From positions 41,207,437-41,271,436 of the forward strand of contig NC_071334.1 of assembly GCF_027744825.2 (NCBI RefSeq): DNA of 64,000 nt. Reading direction: 5' to 3'. Of this stretch, positions 21,890 to 33,923 are shown piece by piece (position 1 is the first letter of the stretch; each line of letters starts with the position of its first letter). Both the position numbers and the translations under genes were made by a program. The DNA comes from Synchiropus splendidus. Lineage: Eukaryota; Chordata; Actinopteri; Syngnathiformes; Callionymidae. The notes below the pieces were generated by a model. That model saw only the letters and a list, made by a program, of their open reading frames with translations. It did not search any database and was not told the origin of the DNA.

Positions 21890-22095
21890 TTTTTTTTCCC
21901 CATTTTTTGTTACACTATTGATCATTATTGGTAAGTATTTGAGAGGAATGTCATTTATCATCCATTATATATTGTGAATTTGTGATTTTGATTTGTGATT
22001 TAATTTTGTACTGACCAATAGTAGCCCTTCCGGTCACACATTGCTCTTGGAGTAGCTTGCAGTTGCTAAAAGGTTGGTGACCCCTAGTCTAGTAG
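21890..22095 (-). repeat. Dispersed MITE-like repeat, copy 2
   Basis: Ends AAAAGGTTGGTGACCCCTAGTC near 22090, the complement of the GGTCACCAACC end. It includes CAATAGTAGCCCTTCCGG and TGATCATTATTGG as in the related copies at 3500, 27235 and 28041. No coding capacity. Confidence 0.5.
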
Positions 22096-22239
22096 ATGCA
22101 TGCATAAACGGAAGAGCACTCAAATAATGATTGTAGAGGCTGAACCATAGTCTCCTTCAGCCCTTTAACTAATGACATTATGTGTCCACAGTCCTGTGAT
22201 ATGTCTATTACTTGTGAAACTTGGCTCTTGTAACATTTC

Positions 22240-22440
22240 CAAATTATTCCATCTTGTCCTCAGGGACGCTGGGAATTTCCATAATTCATTATTGTTCTTT
22301 GCTGCGCTCTCTTAATCGCAATTACTACAGGTTGTCCAAATAATTATTTCTCTTGGTTCATTCAGTCTTTTTATCAGTGCTTTCGAGCGCCACGCAACTC
22401 ATGTATTTATTCATGCTCTTCTGCCTCTGCAGGGTACACG
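22240..22440. promoter_or_regulatory. Candidate upstream conserved block
   Basis: Unique sequence with CCATAATTCATTATTGTTC, TTAATCGCAATTAC and CCAAATAATTATTTC, dense in homeodomain and SOX-like (ATTGTT) cores, about 4 kb upstream of prox1. Predicted from composition only. Confidence 0.2.
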
Positions 22441-23699
22441 ACCCCAGCTGAATGGATGCTGTGCGGGTTTGCTGCTAATATGCTCATGCGTGGACCCCTT
22501 TTTTTGTTTGCTCTATGTGAAGGTCTTAATCTCGGCAAAGCCATTTCTGCTATGAGACTGCCAGCTGCCTCCTCGTGCCCTCACCGCAATGTTATGCCCA
22601 GCCACTATGGGCCATCAGTGGGCGAACTGGCAAACCAGTCTAGGGTCCTGGGTCTGGGTCTTGGCCTGGGTCCCTGCCCTTCATTCTTCAACACAGCCCA
22701 TCGAAACATCAGTTATGGTCTGACTTGGCCATGAAACCGCCTTTTTGGCTAAGGGCCTGAATAGATGGGTGGAGAGGGGGCCGGAAGAAAGCCTGTAGCT
22801 GGATGTGCAGTGGAGTGAAGAGGGTGGAGAGGCTGACAATGCTATCAGAGTGCTGGCGTACGTCTCTCAAATGTATACTGCTGTGTTCTCATTTATCACA
22901 GCCCTTCACACGGAGACGACAACAAAGAAGGATGCATTGTGAAAAGGTGTAGAGGGTCACAAGAATAAAGGAAAAGGAGACGGAAAGAAACACAGGCAAA
23001 AACAACAATGACAAAGAGATATAAAAAGAATATCAAATATGCCTTTTTACAGTGCTGTAAAGAACTCTGGGAGAGAAATGAGTGAGAAAGAGTGGGGATA
23101 TGTGAAAAAAGAGCCCATCGTGTTTTCCACCAGTTTGTTGGCTGAAGCCTCTGTGACATTGTCTGGCCTTCTGGATCCCCATGGAAACAAAAATCAACAT
23201 GTTTGCTGGAAATGCTTTCATTAACCTCTTGTAGCCGAGCCAACAACACATGACAAGGGCCGAGTGAAAGCCAAATTAAAAAATACACACAAATAATAGA
23301 ACAAAACAAAGGATAAGAACAACTTCGGTGGCCGTCATTGACCCGTGTCGTTTTGTACACAATGGGGCAGTCAGCGCAGAGGGGTTGGACTTTCTCCACA
23401 TTCTCACTGGCCATGGATTTGGAGTCCAACTGCGTTCCACGTGAAAATGGGATCATATATATTTACTCAGAATATTAATATATTAGGTGTAATTGTAAAA
23501 AAAAAAAGAAAAAGAAAAAAAAAAGAAAGTAGCTTAGGCAAATTCCACTACAAACTAATTATAGGTAAACTGTTATGGTCACTTACTAGACAGAAATTAA
23601 AACATCTCATGGTATACAGATGAATAAATACTGACTACTTAATAATTCCGTCACTACTGAAACCCTGACCTTTGGATTAACATGACCACTGTCTTGGTG
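22441..23699. other. Intergenic stretch, no gene recognised
   Basis: Includes a GGTCCTGGGTCTGGGTCTTGG direct repeat near 22650-22675 and an A/G-rich run near 23497-23528. The 186-codon antisense open frame at 22896-23456 has no recognisable motif and biased composition, and is not called. Confidence 0.5.
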
Positions 23700-24180
23700 G
23701 ACAAACAGGTTTGTCGCACCATCTTTGTGAGGACCTCTCACGGACATAACCCTTTCGCCAGCCTCTTCCCCTAAACCTTACCATTCAAATCACATGGCCT
23801 AGCTCAACCAGGATTCTAAAACCAAACTGAAACCCAATTATAATGAGCAAGTTATTTTTGTCGTTTTAACACTCAAAATTCAATGTACATTGGCCAAAAT
23901 GTCCACACAAGACAATTATGTGCACACACACACAGGTTTGTTGCACCATCTTTTTGAGGACCTCTCACTAACCCTTTCCCCAGCCTCTCATCCTTAGATG
24001 GTCTTTATTAGTCATATAGTGTTTTGCTATTTTTATGAGGACCTTTCATTGCAATAAGCCTTTTCCCAGCCTCTCATCCTAAGACGAAGCATCCAGAACA
24101 AATGGCTCACTTTAACCAGGACATTAAACCAAACTGAAACCCAATTATAATGACACAGTTATTTTGAAGTTTTCATCCAC
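23700..24180. repeat. GAGGACCTCTCA repeat array
   Basis: The motif GGTTTGTCGCACCATCTTTG then TGAGGACCTCTCAC at about 23707 recurs with few changes at about 23935, and a shorter GAGGACCTTTCATTGC copy lies at about 24038. The trailing block AAACTGAAACCCAATTATAA occurs at about 23826 and again at about 24131. This is a locally duplicated, diverged repeat, resembling GAGGACC-type repeats common in fish. Noncoding. Confidence 0.7.
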
Positions 24181-24484
24181 AAATTGAGGCTTTACCGTGT
24201 GGGGCGTCCGGCAAAGGTGATTGTTACAAAATAAAACTGAGCATTTAAGGATTCCTTCTGCGTCCCTATCAAGTAAAGCATCATATTTCCTCTTCCAGCA
24301 CATGGTGTTTTTTTTCTTATAAATTGAATATTATATATATTTTGTATATTTTGTCTCAATATATTCACTAGGTCAGTCATTTGAGGTGTGTTCTGGAAAT
24401 TTTTCAATCAAGAATGTTGAATCTGGCAAGTCCCCAAGTGTTTGGTGTTCACACAGAATGGAAGACAAAGAGTATCTTCTTGCC

Positions 24485-25460
24485 AACCTCCTTATCAGAC
24501 TCAGTATCAGCATCAGCTTTATTGCCATGGTCAGTGGGGATCCCACCAACCAGGAAAGTGCTTCGGAATAATGTGCAGTCAAAAATAAAATAACCACAGC
24601 CTCCTGCCAGAGGAAAGAGGCAGAAATAGTCCATGAACAAGATGAGAAGGGTCAGCTCCGATCCGACCTGCAAGTCTCTGGGTCCTGGAGACATACATGA
24701 AGAGGTGGCAGTCTGCAACCGATCACCTTCTCAGCAGAGCGTACGATGCGCTGCAGTCTGCTCTTGTCCCTGGAGGTGGCGCTGCTGTACTACACGGTGA
24801 TAAAGGAGGTGAGGATGGACTGATGATGGCTGTGTAGAACTCCACCAGCAACTTTGTTGGCAGTCGTACTTTCCTTAGCTGCCGCAAGAAGAACATTCTC
24901 TGCTGGGCCTTCCTGATGAGGGACATGATGGTCAGCTCCCATTTGAGGTCCTCAGTGATGGTGGTTCCTAGGAAGCAGAAGGAGTCCACATTGGGAATGG
25001 GCGAATCAGCCAACATGAGATGGGGCGGTGGAGCTGTTACTCTCCTGAAGTCTATAACCATCTCCACTGTCTTCTGAGCGTTGAGCTCCAGGATATAGTG
25101 GCTGCACCAGGACACCAGCTGCTCCACCTCCCTCCTGTAAGCCGACTCATCTCCATCTGAGATGAGCCCGATGATGGTGGTGTCATCTGCAAAGTTGATC
25201 AGCTTCACGGACTGGTGGCTGGAGGTGCAGCAGTTAGTGTACAGGGAGAAGAGCCATGGAGACAGAACACAGCCCTGTGGAGACCCGATGTTGAGGGTCA
25301 GAGTGTTGGAGACAGTCGTCCCAAGCTGCACACACTGACTCCGGCTGGTCAGGAAGTCTGTAATCCTCCTGCAGAGGGAGTCAGGCACATTGAGCTGGGG
25401 AAGCTTGTCTTCAAGCAGAGCTTGGAGAACCGTGTTGAAGGCAGAGCTGAAGTCCACAAA
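24485..25460 (-). mobile_element. 5'-truncated LINE, reverse transcriptase (L2/Rex1 group)
   Basis: The minus strand encodes a reverse-transcriptase core. It has the DFSSAFNT motif near the truncated 5' end (about 25455), then GSPQGCVLSPWLFSLYTN, the catalytic FADDTT box, and WCSHYILELNAQKTVEMV, followed by the FLGTTITEDLKW and RKAQQRMFFLRQLRK thumb region. The FADD box is intact, but the frame is lost near 24800 and the endonuclease half is missing. The 3' region to about 24485 is the noncoding tail, including GCTTTATTGCCATGGTCAGT on the plus strand. A typical dead-on-arrival copy from target-primed reverse transcription. Placement within the L2/Rex1 assemblage is from motif likeness. Confidence 0.85.
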
Positions 25461-25489
25461 CAGGATCCGGGCACAGGTTCCTGCTGAGA

Positions 25490-27230
25490 CCAGATGCTCA
25501 CCCCTGTCACATGCTCATCCCTATCACATGTTCACCCCTGTCACAGTTCAAAGTATAACATATGACCACTGCACTGAATTGAAAAAAGTGAAGGGTCAGA
25601 AGGTACTTGGAAAAACAGTGAATTATTAGAGAAAATTTAGTTAATTAATATACATGAAGACTGAAAACTTCGCTTCAGACAAAATTGCCTCTAAGAAGAA
25701 CCATGGTGTTGAATTCCAATTTTCTGCATCCTGTTTCACAACACATTCCTACGCATAAATATGAGCAAAGTTTTGACTAAAGTCTTAACCAGTTCCTGAC
25801 AATCACATTCACATGTTCCAAACAATAATTTTCCAATCAGGTGTTGTTGGCAACGGTGGGAGCTAGTCATCTTATTGTGTTATGGTCTACAAAGGTTCCA
25901 CAAGAAAATGTCAAAAACAAAAGAATATAAAAACTAAATCACTGACATTGCTAGTTACTAATCACATATGAAACATTGAAAAATATGTGAAATTGTATAT
26001 TAAACCACACAATGACGTGACAAACATTTGCAATAGCTACACAGTCAAGGAGAAAGTAGGACACGTGTGCACTTCTCTGCTCAGAGAATCAATTAAAGGC
26101 CTCTATTTTTCCTCTTCTTTAATTGTAATTGAATAACAGAGTTGTGTGTCAGCCTTTTAAGGAGGTGCCTAAGGCAAAGAGAAGGTCCGGTCCTGCTCCT
26201 GTTTAGCTAGAAGAGCGGTACAAGATAAAAACATGTTTAGTAATAGGGTCGTTAGTGAATCTAGCACAGGCTATCACACGCATAAGCAAATGCAGTCAGA
26301 CCCACACACACAGTAATGGAATTAGGCATGCCATTAACGCTAAAGCTCAATGTAGCTGAAGTAAATATTCCCGAAAGGAACGTGCATTTAAGATCCAGCA
26401 ATGCCGTATTTGTCAAAAATGTTATCTATCAAGAATTCCATGAATAATGGTTACCCCATGCAGTCACCATAGCACAGCGAGACGGTGGATGTGCACTTGC
26501 TTGGTGATGTTGCCGTTCACAAACTCAGTGACAATTATAGTACAATTATAGTTCAACCCACAGTGTGATTGTTTATTTGTTGTTTAAAGCGTCAACTGAC
26601 AAATCACATTTAATGCAACATTATTTCTCCATATTGTTAAAATGTCAAGGCTAAACATTATTCGGATATGCTGTGTTTCAATTATGAAAAACGAAAAGTT
26701 AAAATGTGATGTACTTCAGACAAGATTCTATGTATTTTCACAAGTATAAAAGTTTTTTTTTTTCTCCTGAACAATTCATTGTCGACATCTCAACAAGTCA
26801 TATTCTGGTAGTAGTAAGAGTTTGGGTGGCACATTAACAGGTCAGGATGGTGGTTCTGGTCAGACAGGTAGAACATAAGAGCAAGGCAGATGGCCTTGAG
26901 GACTGGTGAGTCGTATCTGAGAGAATGAGCACAGAAGCTGTTCTTGGTCCTTCACATATATTTCAGTGAGTTCAGAGCAGACCTGGGTCATGCATTCGTC
27001 AAAAGGATTGGGGTGACTCTCTGGTATTTCCCAAAAATCTCTCTTCCACGTACAACTGGTCAAAACAACTGGTGAACAGCAGCTCATATAAAAGAAAGGT
27101 TAGTATGAGGGTTAAGCCATGGAATTGTGTTCCTTTCGCTTTCTGTATATTGCACACATACATGTCTATATTGACAAACAAACAAAAAAAATAAACGTTT
27201 GATGCGATTAAACATGCTTTTTAAAGTTTA
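25490..27230. other. Intergenic stretch with short direct repeats
   Basis: Begins with three near copies of CACCCCTGTCACATGCTCA-like sequence (about 25500-25545). It also has a local duplication around TACAATTATAGT near 26530. AT-rich, with no coding or transposon signal recognised. Confidence 0.45.
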
Positions 27231-27234
27231 GTTC

Positions 27235-27490
27235 AGGCGTCACCATCCTTTTAGCAACTGTGAGCTCCAAGGGCGACTATCGCTTCAGTGCACACTTTTG
27301 AAATCACAATAAACAATGGATGATAAATGATATTGTCTCGTTTTCACAATAATTACCATTGGTGCAACAAAAGGAAAAAAAGTAAAGTAAGAAATAACAA
27401 AATTAAACACAATAAGATAGTTGTTACATGAAAATTTGAATTATTGTTATGATGTTTTTAATGGTCCGTGGGCTACTCCCCTGAGGGCGT
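27235..27490 (+). repeat. Dispersed MITE-like repeat, copy 3
   Basis: Starts GGCGTCACCATCCTTTTAGC and continues with AGGGCGACTATCGCTTCAG. Its middle (ATTACCATTGGTGCAACAAAA and GTTGTTACATGAAAATTTG) matches the copy at 3500-3745. It ends near CCGTGGGCTACTCCCCTGAGG. Non-coding. Confidence 0.55.
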
Positions 27491-28040
27491 GATCACATGA
27501 AAAGTGAATGGAAATAATTGTATGCTGACACAACACAGCCTGTCGATCATTAAGCTAAAAGTGTAGTGAGCAGCTCATAGTTTTAATTTCACCACCAAAC
27601 TTGCATGCTTCATATTTTTCAGATGTAGCCCACTAACTCCCTCACCTTTGAGAAATCTCTATGCTTGTGGTTGAGGAGGCGAAGCACTAACTCTGCTGTC
27701 TGCCACCTGCTGTCTGCTCACACGGAAGCAAACTAAACACATATTTCCAAGTAGCACCCCACAATCAAAGAACCTGTAAAACCTCACAGTCCATTTACCT
27801 TCAGCACAGGTGAGCGGAAGGCCACTGTCAGTGTGTGTATGTGTTTCAGTGAGAACATTATGTGTAAGTGGGAATATTTAACAGCCACAAATCAAACCAG
27901 AAAATCTGAGCTTGGGCAAAGTTGTTCACTTAACAAGAAACGTATTTATTACTACTTTTTTTAATGGACGTGTTAGCATTCATAACATAAATATGATTTG
28001 TACGTCAGTGCAGTTAATAATCAAATATTGCCGGTACATC

Positions 28041-28135
28041 AAGGGTTACCAACCTTTTTGAGCTGTGAACTTGGGGGACACGATGGGCTGCTACCAGTTT
28101 GATAACTCACACAGCTGACTTTATAGTTTCCTCAG
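28041..28135 (+). repeat. Dispersed MITE-like repeat, copy 4 (left end only)
   Basis: GGGTTACCAACCTTTTTGAG followed by GGGCTGCTACCAGTTTGATA, the same left end as copies 1 and 3. The rest of the unit is absent. Confidence 0.5.
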
Positions 28136-28312
28136 AAGCTTGGTGGAATTAGTAAAAGCATCTAATTTCAAGCACAATTGAAAACAGTGCAGGTTTCATT
28201 TGTTTAATTAGAAGGAACAACAAATACACAGTAGAAGCACACATTTCTCCATGCATACAGGGATTAGAGTCACTCAAGCAGAGAGTGGTGGGATACCAAG
28301 CTGCCAGGTGAC

Positions 28313-28368
28313 AGGTTTGGCATGTCATCCTTGTACCGGTGACTGTACAAGGATGACATGCCAAACCT
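28313..28368. repeat. Perfect hairpin, 24-bp arms and 8-nt loop
   Basis: Bases 28313-28336 and 28345-28368 are exact reverse complements around the loop CGGTGACT. The arms hold GGCATGTCATCCTTGTAC and its complement. Nothing around it is obviously a transposon terminus. It could be the centre of a palindromic element, a small-RNA hairpin, or a local inverted duplication from template switching. Confidence 0.9.
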
Positions 28369-28562
28369 TGGATCAAATTGAATGGAACACCACACAGAAA
28401 CTGAGGCAAAAGTTCAGAATGTGGAAAAAGTCAGGAATGAAAAAATAGATTAAGAGAAGACAATTGAGGAGATTGAAGCGAAGGAACCGGCACAGAACGT
28501 GGCATTCTTTTCTGTGCTCAAAAGAATGACTGAAGTCTGACAATATCAATATCACTGGTAAC

Positions 28563-29357
28563 CAGTGTCGGGCAAGTTACTTTAAATTAGTAACTTAGTT
28601 ACAGTTACTAGTTACCTCGTTCAAAAGTAACTTCGTTACTTCAAGTTACTCATTACTTTCTAAGTAACTAGTTACTAGGAAAAGTAACTGTAAAACTGCA
28701 TATTATAGCGGAGCTCAAACATACGTCATCGGGCTGGGTCAGGAACCAGCAACTTTGGGACAGAATGGGCATGTCTTCCACAACATACCTTGCTGCTAGT
28801 GTGTTCAACTGTTTCTGAGATAAAGGCTGTCCAACAGGCGCTCCCAAGTCAAGCGTCTACTGTTTGGCTGCAGTGGCTTCTCCTGTGGCGTCAGACCGGC
28901 GAACCTTAGCAGCGTCTGCTTCAGGCTCTTTTTCCACAAGCTGGTCTACGCGCGTGGTTTCTGAAGATGTTTCGCCAAATTGGAAATGCTTGTTTTGGAC
29001 GTGTTATCGAGCCTCCACATAGCTTGCCACGACAATGTTCCTCTGGTCTTTTACAGCTAAAATGGAAACATAATGACAATATGTCCACAATGGGATTTTT
29101 TTTTCACATGCCCGGCGCTGCGTCAAGTGACTAATGCGGGCTTCACATCCACCATGGAAGCTTTTCATGCGTATTATGTACCATGCTTTTTAAACTTTTT
29201 AAAGAGAGAGCATGCTTAAATCACAGTAATGATAAACATGTTGGTAATTTTGGTAATTGGTAATTCAAAGGAACTCGTTATGGCACTCGTTATTACAAAA
29301 GAAAACATAGTTCCTATAACACTTACAATACTTAATAACGCATTAGTCCAAACACTG
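28563..29357 (+). mobile_element. Non-autonomous hAT-like transposon with 8-bp target duplication
   Basis: The left end is CAGTGTCGGGCAAGTTACTT and the right end AGTCCAAACACTG, matching the widespread fish repeat whose termini resemble CAGTGTTGGGCAAG. The element is flanked by an exact 8-bp direct repeat CTGGTAAC (28555-28562 and 29358-29365), the duplication size made by hAT transposases. The terminal zones are rich in GTTACT/AGTAAC repeats. No transposase frame remains in its 795 bp, so it was moved in trans. A solo LTR lies only 43 bp to the right. Confidence 0.85.
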
Positions 29358-29400
29358 CTGGTAACACAGTTCATCTCACGGAGGGATATAAGAAGAGGAG

Positions 29401-30067
29401 TGTCATGATCCGCTTTTACTTTGTCACTTCCTATGTTTTGGTTCCTTGTTTTCCTGTTTGCTTTCTCACTCCCTCCAGCTTCATGGCAGCGCAGCTGGTC
29501 CTCATCTCACTGATTGCTTCTACAGAGATTTATACCCTGGAGAACCAGCATGTGCTGCAAGATGATCGTTTTGTGTGCTCTTGGTACGTTCTCTCTCTTG
29601 CGATAACCCTGATCTCTGGTTTTGCTTCCTGTTTCTCGCCGCATTCTTCTCCTTTGCTCTTCGCCTTTCTCTCCTCTTGCCTGTTTCAAGTGTTAGTTCT
29701 CCGATAGCCTCGAGTGTTTGTTTTACTCACTCTTTTAGTTCTGCTTGTGTGCTAGTTACTTCCTCGATTTGAGTGTGTACTTTTACCTCAACCGAGTGTC
29801 CTTAGTTAATATATAGGCTCGTGAGTTTTAGATCCGAGTGCATAGCTTTCTGTTCTTCCCGTTTTCAGGGTTGTATATTCACAACTGTTTTCTGTTCCAG
29901 GTTTTTCCCTCTCCCTTTATGTTTGTCCTCCACACTCCGCTTCGGTCTCGTCATCCTTAGTTCACCATATTGTTTGAGTATTATTTGTTATTTGTATTAA
30001 AACTTGATTGAAGTCTAAAGTTTGAAGTCATCTGCTCTTGGGTCACCTTAGCTTAGCAAACATGACA
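29401..30067 (+). mobile_element. Solo LTR (Ty3/gypsy-like)
   Basis: A 667-bp segment beginning TGTCATG and ending CATGACA, a perfect 7-bp terminal inverted repeat with TG...CA ends. It is flanked by an exact 5-bp duplication AGGAG (29396-29400 and 30068-30072). The inside is T- and CT-rich with no coding domain, and near the right end TTGTATTAAAACTTGATTGAAG could serve for poly(A) addition. With no internal region between two LTRs it is the product of LTR-LTR recombination. The family is inferred from the 5-bp duplication and LTR length. Confidence 0.85.
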
Positions 30068-30072
30068 AGGAG

Positions 30073-31950
30073 TCCATAATGCACTGCAAACAGTAGCCAC
30101 CTCATATTTCTGCTCTCGACACAAAGGAGCAGCCACTCTTATTTGAGCGTCTCTCAAATAGCTGAGCTCCTCACCTTTTACTAAAGGAGAGTGAAGTCAC
30201 ACTGCGAGGAAAACTTTACTACGTTACTTGTCTTTTACGTTGCCGTTTTGAAGTCAGACTCAAAGTGACAGATGTTCTGGTCCCTACTCAATCCGTCAAA
30301 ATACAACATAAGGTCAATCAAAATGTTATTAATTAAATGGACAGAGGAAGAGTATCGCAACATACACTCAAGCACGTCAAACAGCAAAACAGCAGAAGAG
30401 CGACTTTTCTGGTTATAATTAAATACTGAACAAATTACATATAGAAACACCATGGAAGTTTCCTTCAAGTCGACTTTTTCTATTCTATTTTACATCATTC
30501 TCCTTCTATGGTTGTCACGTCAGTGAAATAACTGAATGGCAATGATATTTGGGAAAGAAAAACAAATTTAAAATGATGTAAGAGTCATTCTGCTTTCAGC
30601 TCCTTTTCATTCAGGTAAGATGCAATTGTGGAGATGAAATAAACACATGCATTAATTTAGCTTCAACACTGGCTTGTCAGGGCAGCAGTGTTACCCCAAC
30701 ATTCGAATGATGAGAGGGGACTCTGAATTAATGATTCATATCTCTCTGCCATTAATTTCCCTGCTGTCAAATAGAAACTGCTTTCTATGAGGTAAAATAG
30801 TTTTAATTTCACATGCATTCACCGTTGTCGGTTAAAGTACTCAGAGGAAATTTTGTTTGCAGAGAACCAACAGGCATGATACTCATTTAGGAGTGTAATA
30901 TTGGGAGGCTTCATATTTTTGGCAGCGTATACGGAGAGAGAGAGCATATCCAGGTTTGGGAGATGGTGCCATAGTGATCACCGAGATGGCTTGACCTCCC
31001 TGTCACCCCCCATCTTGTTTGTGTACGGCTTTATTTGTTGGAAACAACAACAGGAACCAGCCTCTGTAATTATTCCTTAGTGCTGCTTCACTCACTGTAA
31101 TTATACACCCTACAAGCCTCGCACATGTGCATGTTCGCGCGCAAGGCTGTGTGTGTTTGTGTCATAGTTGCAGTATTTGTCTATCAAGTCAAGCGGCTGG
31201 GTATGTGTCGACAGATGTTGGTAAAGATGGGAAAACCGCCATATATTTCTGACTAAAATACAGGATCCACATTTATATTTGCATGCATGACTCTTAATAG
31301 TAGGTGTCCAAGGAAGAAGTGTGGATTTCTTCATAACACTAGATCACTAGATTTACAGGGTTCCTACAGGTTCAGGCGAGTAAAATTCAATACTTTTTAA
31401 AATGTCATTTAAAGATGAATTTGAGATCTAAAAAAATAAAATAAAATTAAAACACTACATGAGTTAGATATGTTTAGATCTGTTATTTTTCCGGTATTAG
31501 TTGTGTACTGCCCAGCTCGAACACGTCGCCAAAGTAAGTCAATTGCCAGTGGTCGAGGTTGTTGGTTGGACGGTGGATTGTAGATGCCACATGAGTCTGT
31601 GAATCTATAAATTATTTTAAACATAAATAAATGCTACCAGATATTTGGAAATTCGAAACTAGTAGTTACTCTACGTGCCTGTGTTCATTATTATTTTACA
31701 TTGTTCTTTTTATTTTGTTTTGTTGTATTGTTTGTTCATCTTTCACATCCAGTGTTTAAGATTAAAAATTTAACTTGATTTAGTTTGTCATTTTGTGGTC
31801 ACGTGGGTTCTCGCGTGACTACAGCTGATGATGATGCGATATGCGCAATTGCAAGCTACTGTTTCAAGAAGGATAAAGTGTTTCCTTAAGCAAGGGACCA
31901 GATAGCGAGATGAGACGAAGTTGATTTATTTTGGACAATTCCCTCAAGCC
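30073..31950. other. Intergenic stretch, no gene recognised
   Basis: AT-rich unique sequence. A block near 30690-30800 with CTGAATTAATGATTCATATC and GCCATTAATTTCCC could be a conserved noncoding element. The sequence GTGTTCATTATTATTTTACATTG near 31681 recurs near 38585, on the two sides of the BEL/Pao and Rex3 relics, and could be remnants of one LTR or repeat. Confidence 0.4.
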
Positions 31951-31959
31951 ACGTGCTGC

Positions 31960-33190
31960 CAACAAGGTATTTGTTGAATTTGCACTATATTGTATCAGTC
32001 CTTTCACATGCTGTGCATGTAGCCATTTGTTTTATTAGTGTCCTTCACTTTCCTGAAAATAAGTTGCTGGAAAACCTCTTGTGTTTCTGTTTGTGCGTTA
32101 CAGTGAAAACCCGGACTGTTCATCAACACGAGTGGCCATTGAAGTGACGCCACTGCTCGTTTCCGTTGTGTCAACCTGCTTCAACCTGTCTAACATCCTT
32201 TCTGCTTCCAACAAATGGAAAAAAAAGGATGTGGAAAAAGGTTGGCCAGAAGCTGGCTCTCTCTTTAACTCAAACTCCTGCGTGACAAGTTCTGTGTTTT
32301 CTATTCTCAATAGCCCTTCCAAACAATCCAATAGATCTTCCATAAAGAAATTGCCACAGACAATGCTGCAAGCCAAGTCGTTCTACAAGTGTTGCAAGAA
32401 CAAGAAAGGGAGCAATTGGAAAACGCAGAGTTTAGAAGCAGAAGCAAGAAGGAAGGTAAAAGATCTAGGGGATGCAGCAAGGAAGCACTGTTTAGAGAGA
32501 GAAGAGGAAGCATAGAGGAAGAATTTAAGCGCAGCACAACCAAGAATGCGTGTTTATCGAGATCCAATTACAAACTCTGAGAAGGCTGAAGAGAACCCCT
32601 AGCTCAACATCTAAGGTGCCACAAAAGGGTGACAAACATACCCAGTGAAGACAAAAAGAAGCTAATGAAGGTGTTAACAAATGCTCTAGTGACCAATAGA
32701 ACCCCAGTCCCAGAACCTACTATATACAGTGGAGATCCATTGACTGGAAACACTCATTCCGAACCTTAATAGACCAAAAAAAAAACAACATTCCAGACAA
32801 TGAGAAGTTATACTACTACTTACGTGAGCAGACAAGTAAAGGGAGCTCTTGAAGGCTACTTTCTGGAACTGAATCTGCTTATGTTGCAGCAAGGGAGCTT
32901 TTGCATGAGTGATATGGCATCCCCTTCACAATTGTTAAATTCTACAAAGATATACTCCAAATATAGGTCCTGAAGACAGCAATCAGCTCAGACAATTTTT
33001 CCTCCGCAACTGTGAAGTGGTCATGATTCATATCAAAGAATTAGAAATATTAAATGACTGTAATGAGAAAAGAAAATTACTTTCAAAACTACCAGACTGG
33101 CTAACTGCAAGATGGAACGGCAAGGTTGCCCAAAATTTATGGAGAGATATCTCTGCCATCTAGATTTGCAAACAAAAACAAAATACAAAC
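31960..33190 (+). mobile_element. BEL/Pao retrotransposon relic, Gag region
   Basis: Plus-strand fragments in shifting frames resemble BEL/Pao Gag. Around 32715-32900 the text encodes YSGDPLTGN-like, FRTLIDQK and NIPDNEKLYYYL-like words followed by GALEGYF-like and AARELLHE-like words. Around 32980-33150 come LRNCEVVMIHIKELEI-like and LPDWLTARWNGKVAQNLWRD-like words. Earlier, 32370-32560 is a charged, Glu/Arg/Lys-rich coiled segment as in the Gag N-terminal half. Several frameshifts and stops make it non-functional. It continues as a Pol fragment at 35220-35800, with protease and most of reverse transcriptase missing. Confidence 0.75.
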
Positions 33191-33239
33191 AACAAAATTG
33201 AATAAAAAAATAAAAAAAATCCAAAGAATGATGTTTTGA

Positions 33240-33923
33240 TGCCCTGTTATTAAGGTTTGAAGACGAAAAAAAAAAAAAAGTTTTACATAGTATTTTAAAA
33301 AGTTTTCAATACAACATGAAAATTAATAATATGAAGTAACATGAAGTTTTATTTGGGTTTCAAATTGTATTTACAAATTAATTTTTTTTTTTTAATTTTT
33401 TTACGATTACTTTTCTTTTTTTTTTTTTCTAAACTGATGGCACAGAAATGGCTTTGCGGGCGTTTCCTTGCTCTGTGGGTGGAGCCGAATCAAGACTTGA
33501 TGAAGACATTGATAATTTCAGACTTCACTGACTAAAACCTTGTCGATCGTCAGTAATCTCTCTCACTGTGTTCAACGTATTGTGGATCGTGGATCAATCA
33601 AGACGCTTCGTATTACGCAACTTGTTTTCGCTATTTCCTTGTCAATTAAATATGACAATGCTCATTCATGTTCAGTTTTGGCTGTGAAACGGCGTATTCT
33701 GTTACAGCCCGTTATCAATTCATATCTGAGGTGACGACTCGTAGTGCTAAAAAGTGACATACAAATAAGGTGGCAAAGCCAATGGTGGCTAATATGTTGT
33801 CATTTTCAAAAGGCATGGTATATGAAATTGAGTTCTAACTTCCTGGGTGTTTTCCAATGACGTTGCGTTCAATGTCGTTGGCGGAAATTGGACATTTGTC
33901 ATCGCAGAACCTTACAGCGTGGC

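Noticed and set aside
22896..23456. 186-codon minus-strand open frame
   Set aside because: No recognisable motif, unusual composition, no good start context and no neighbouring exons.
32081..32515. 144-codon plus-strand frame as a host coiled-coil protein
   Set aside because: Its neighbours in other frames match BEL/Pao Gag, so it is the charged N-terminal Gag region of a relic.
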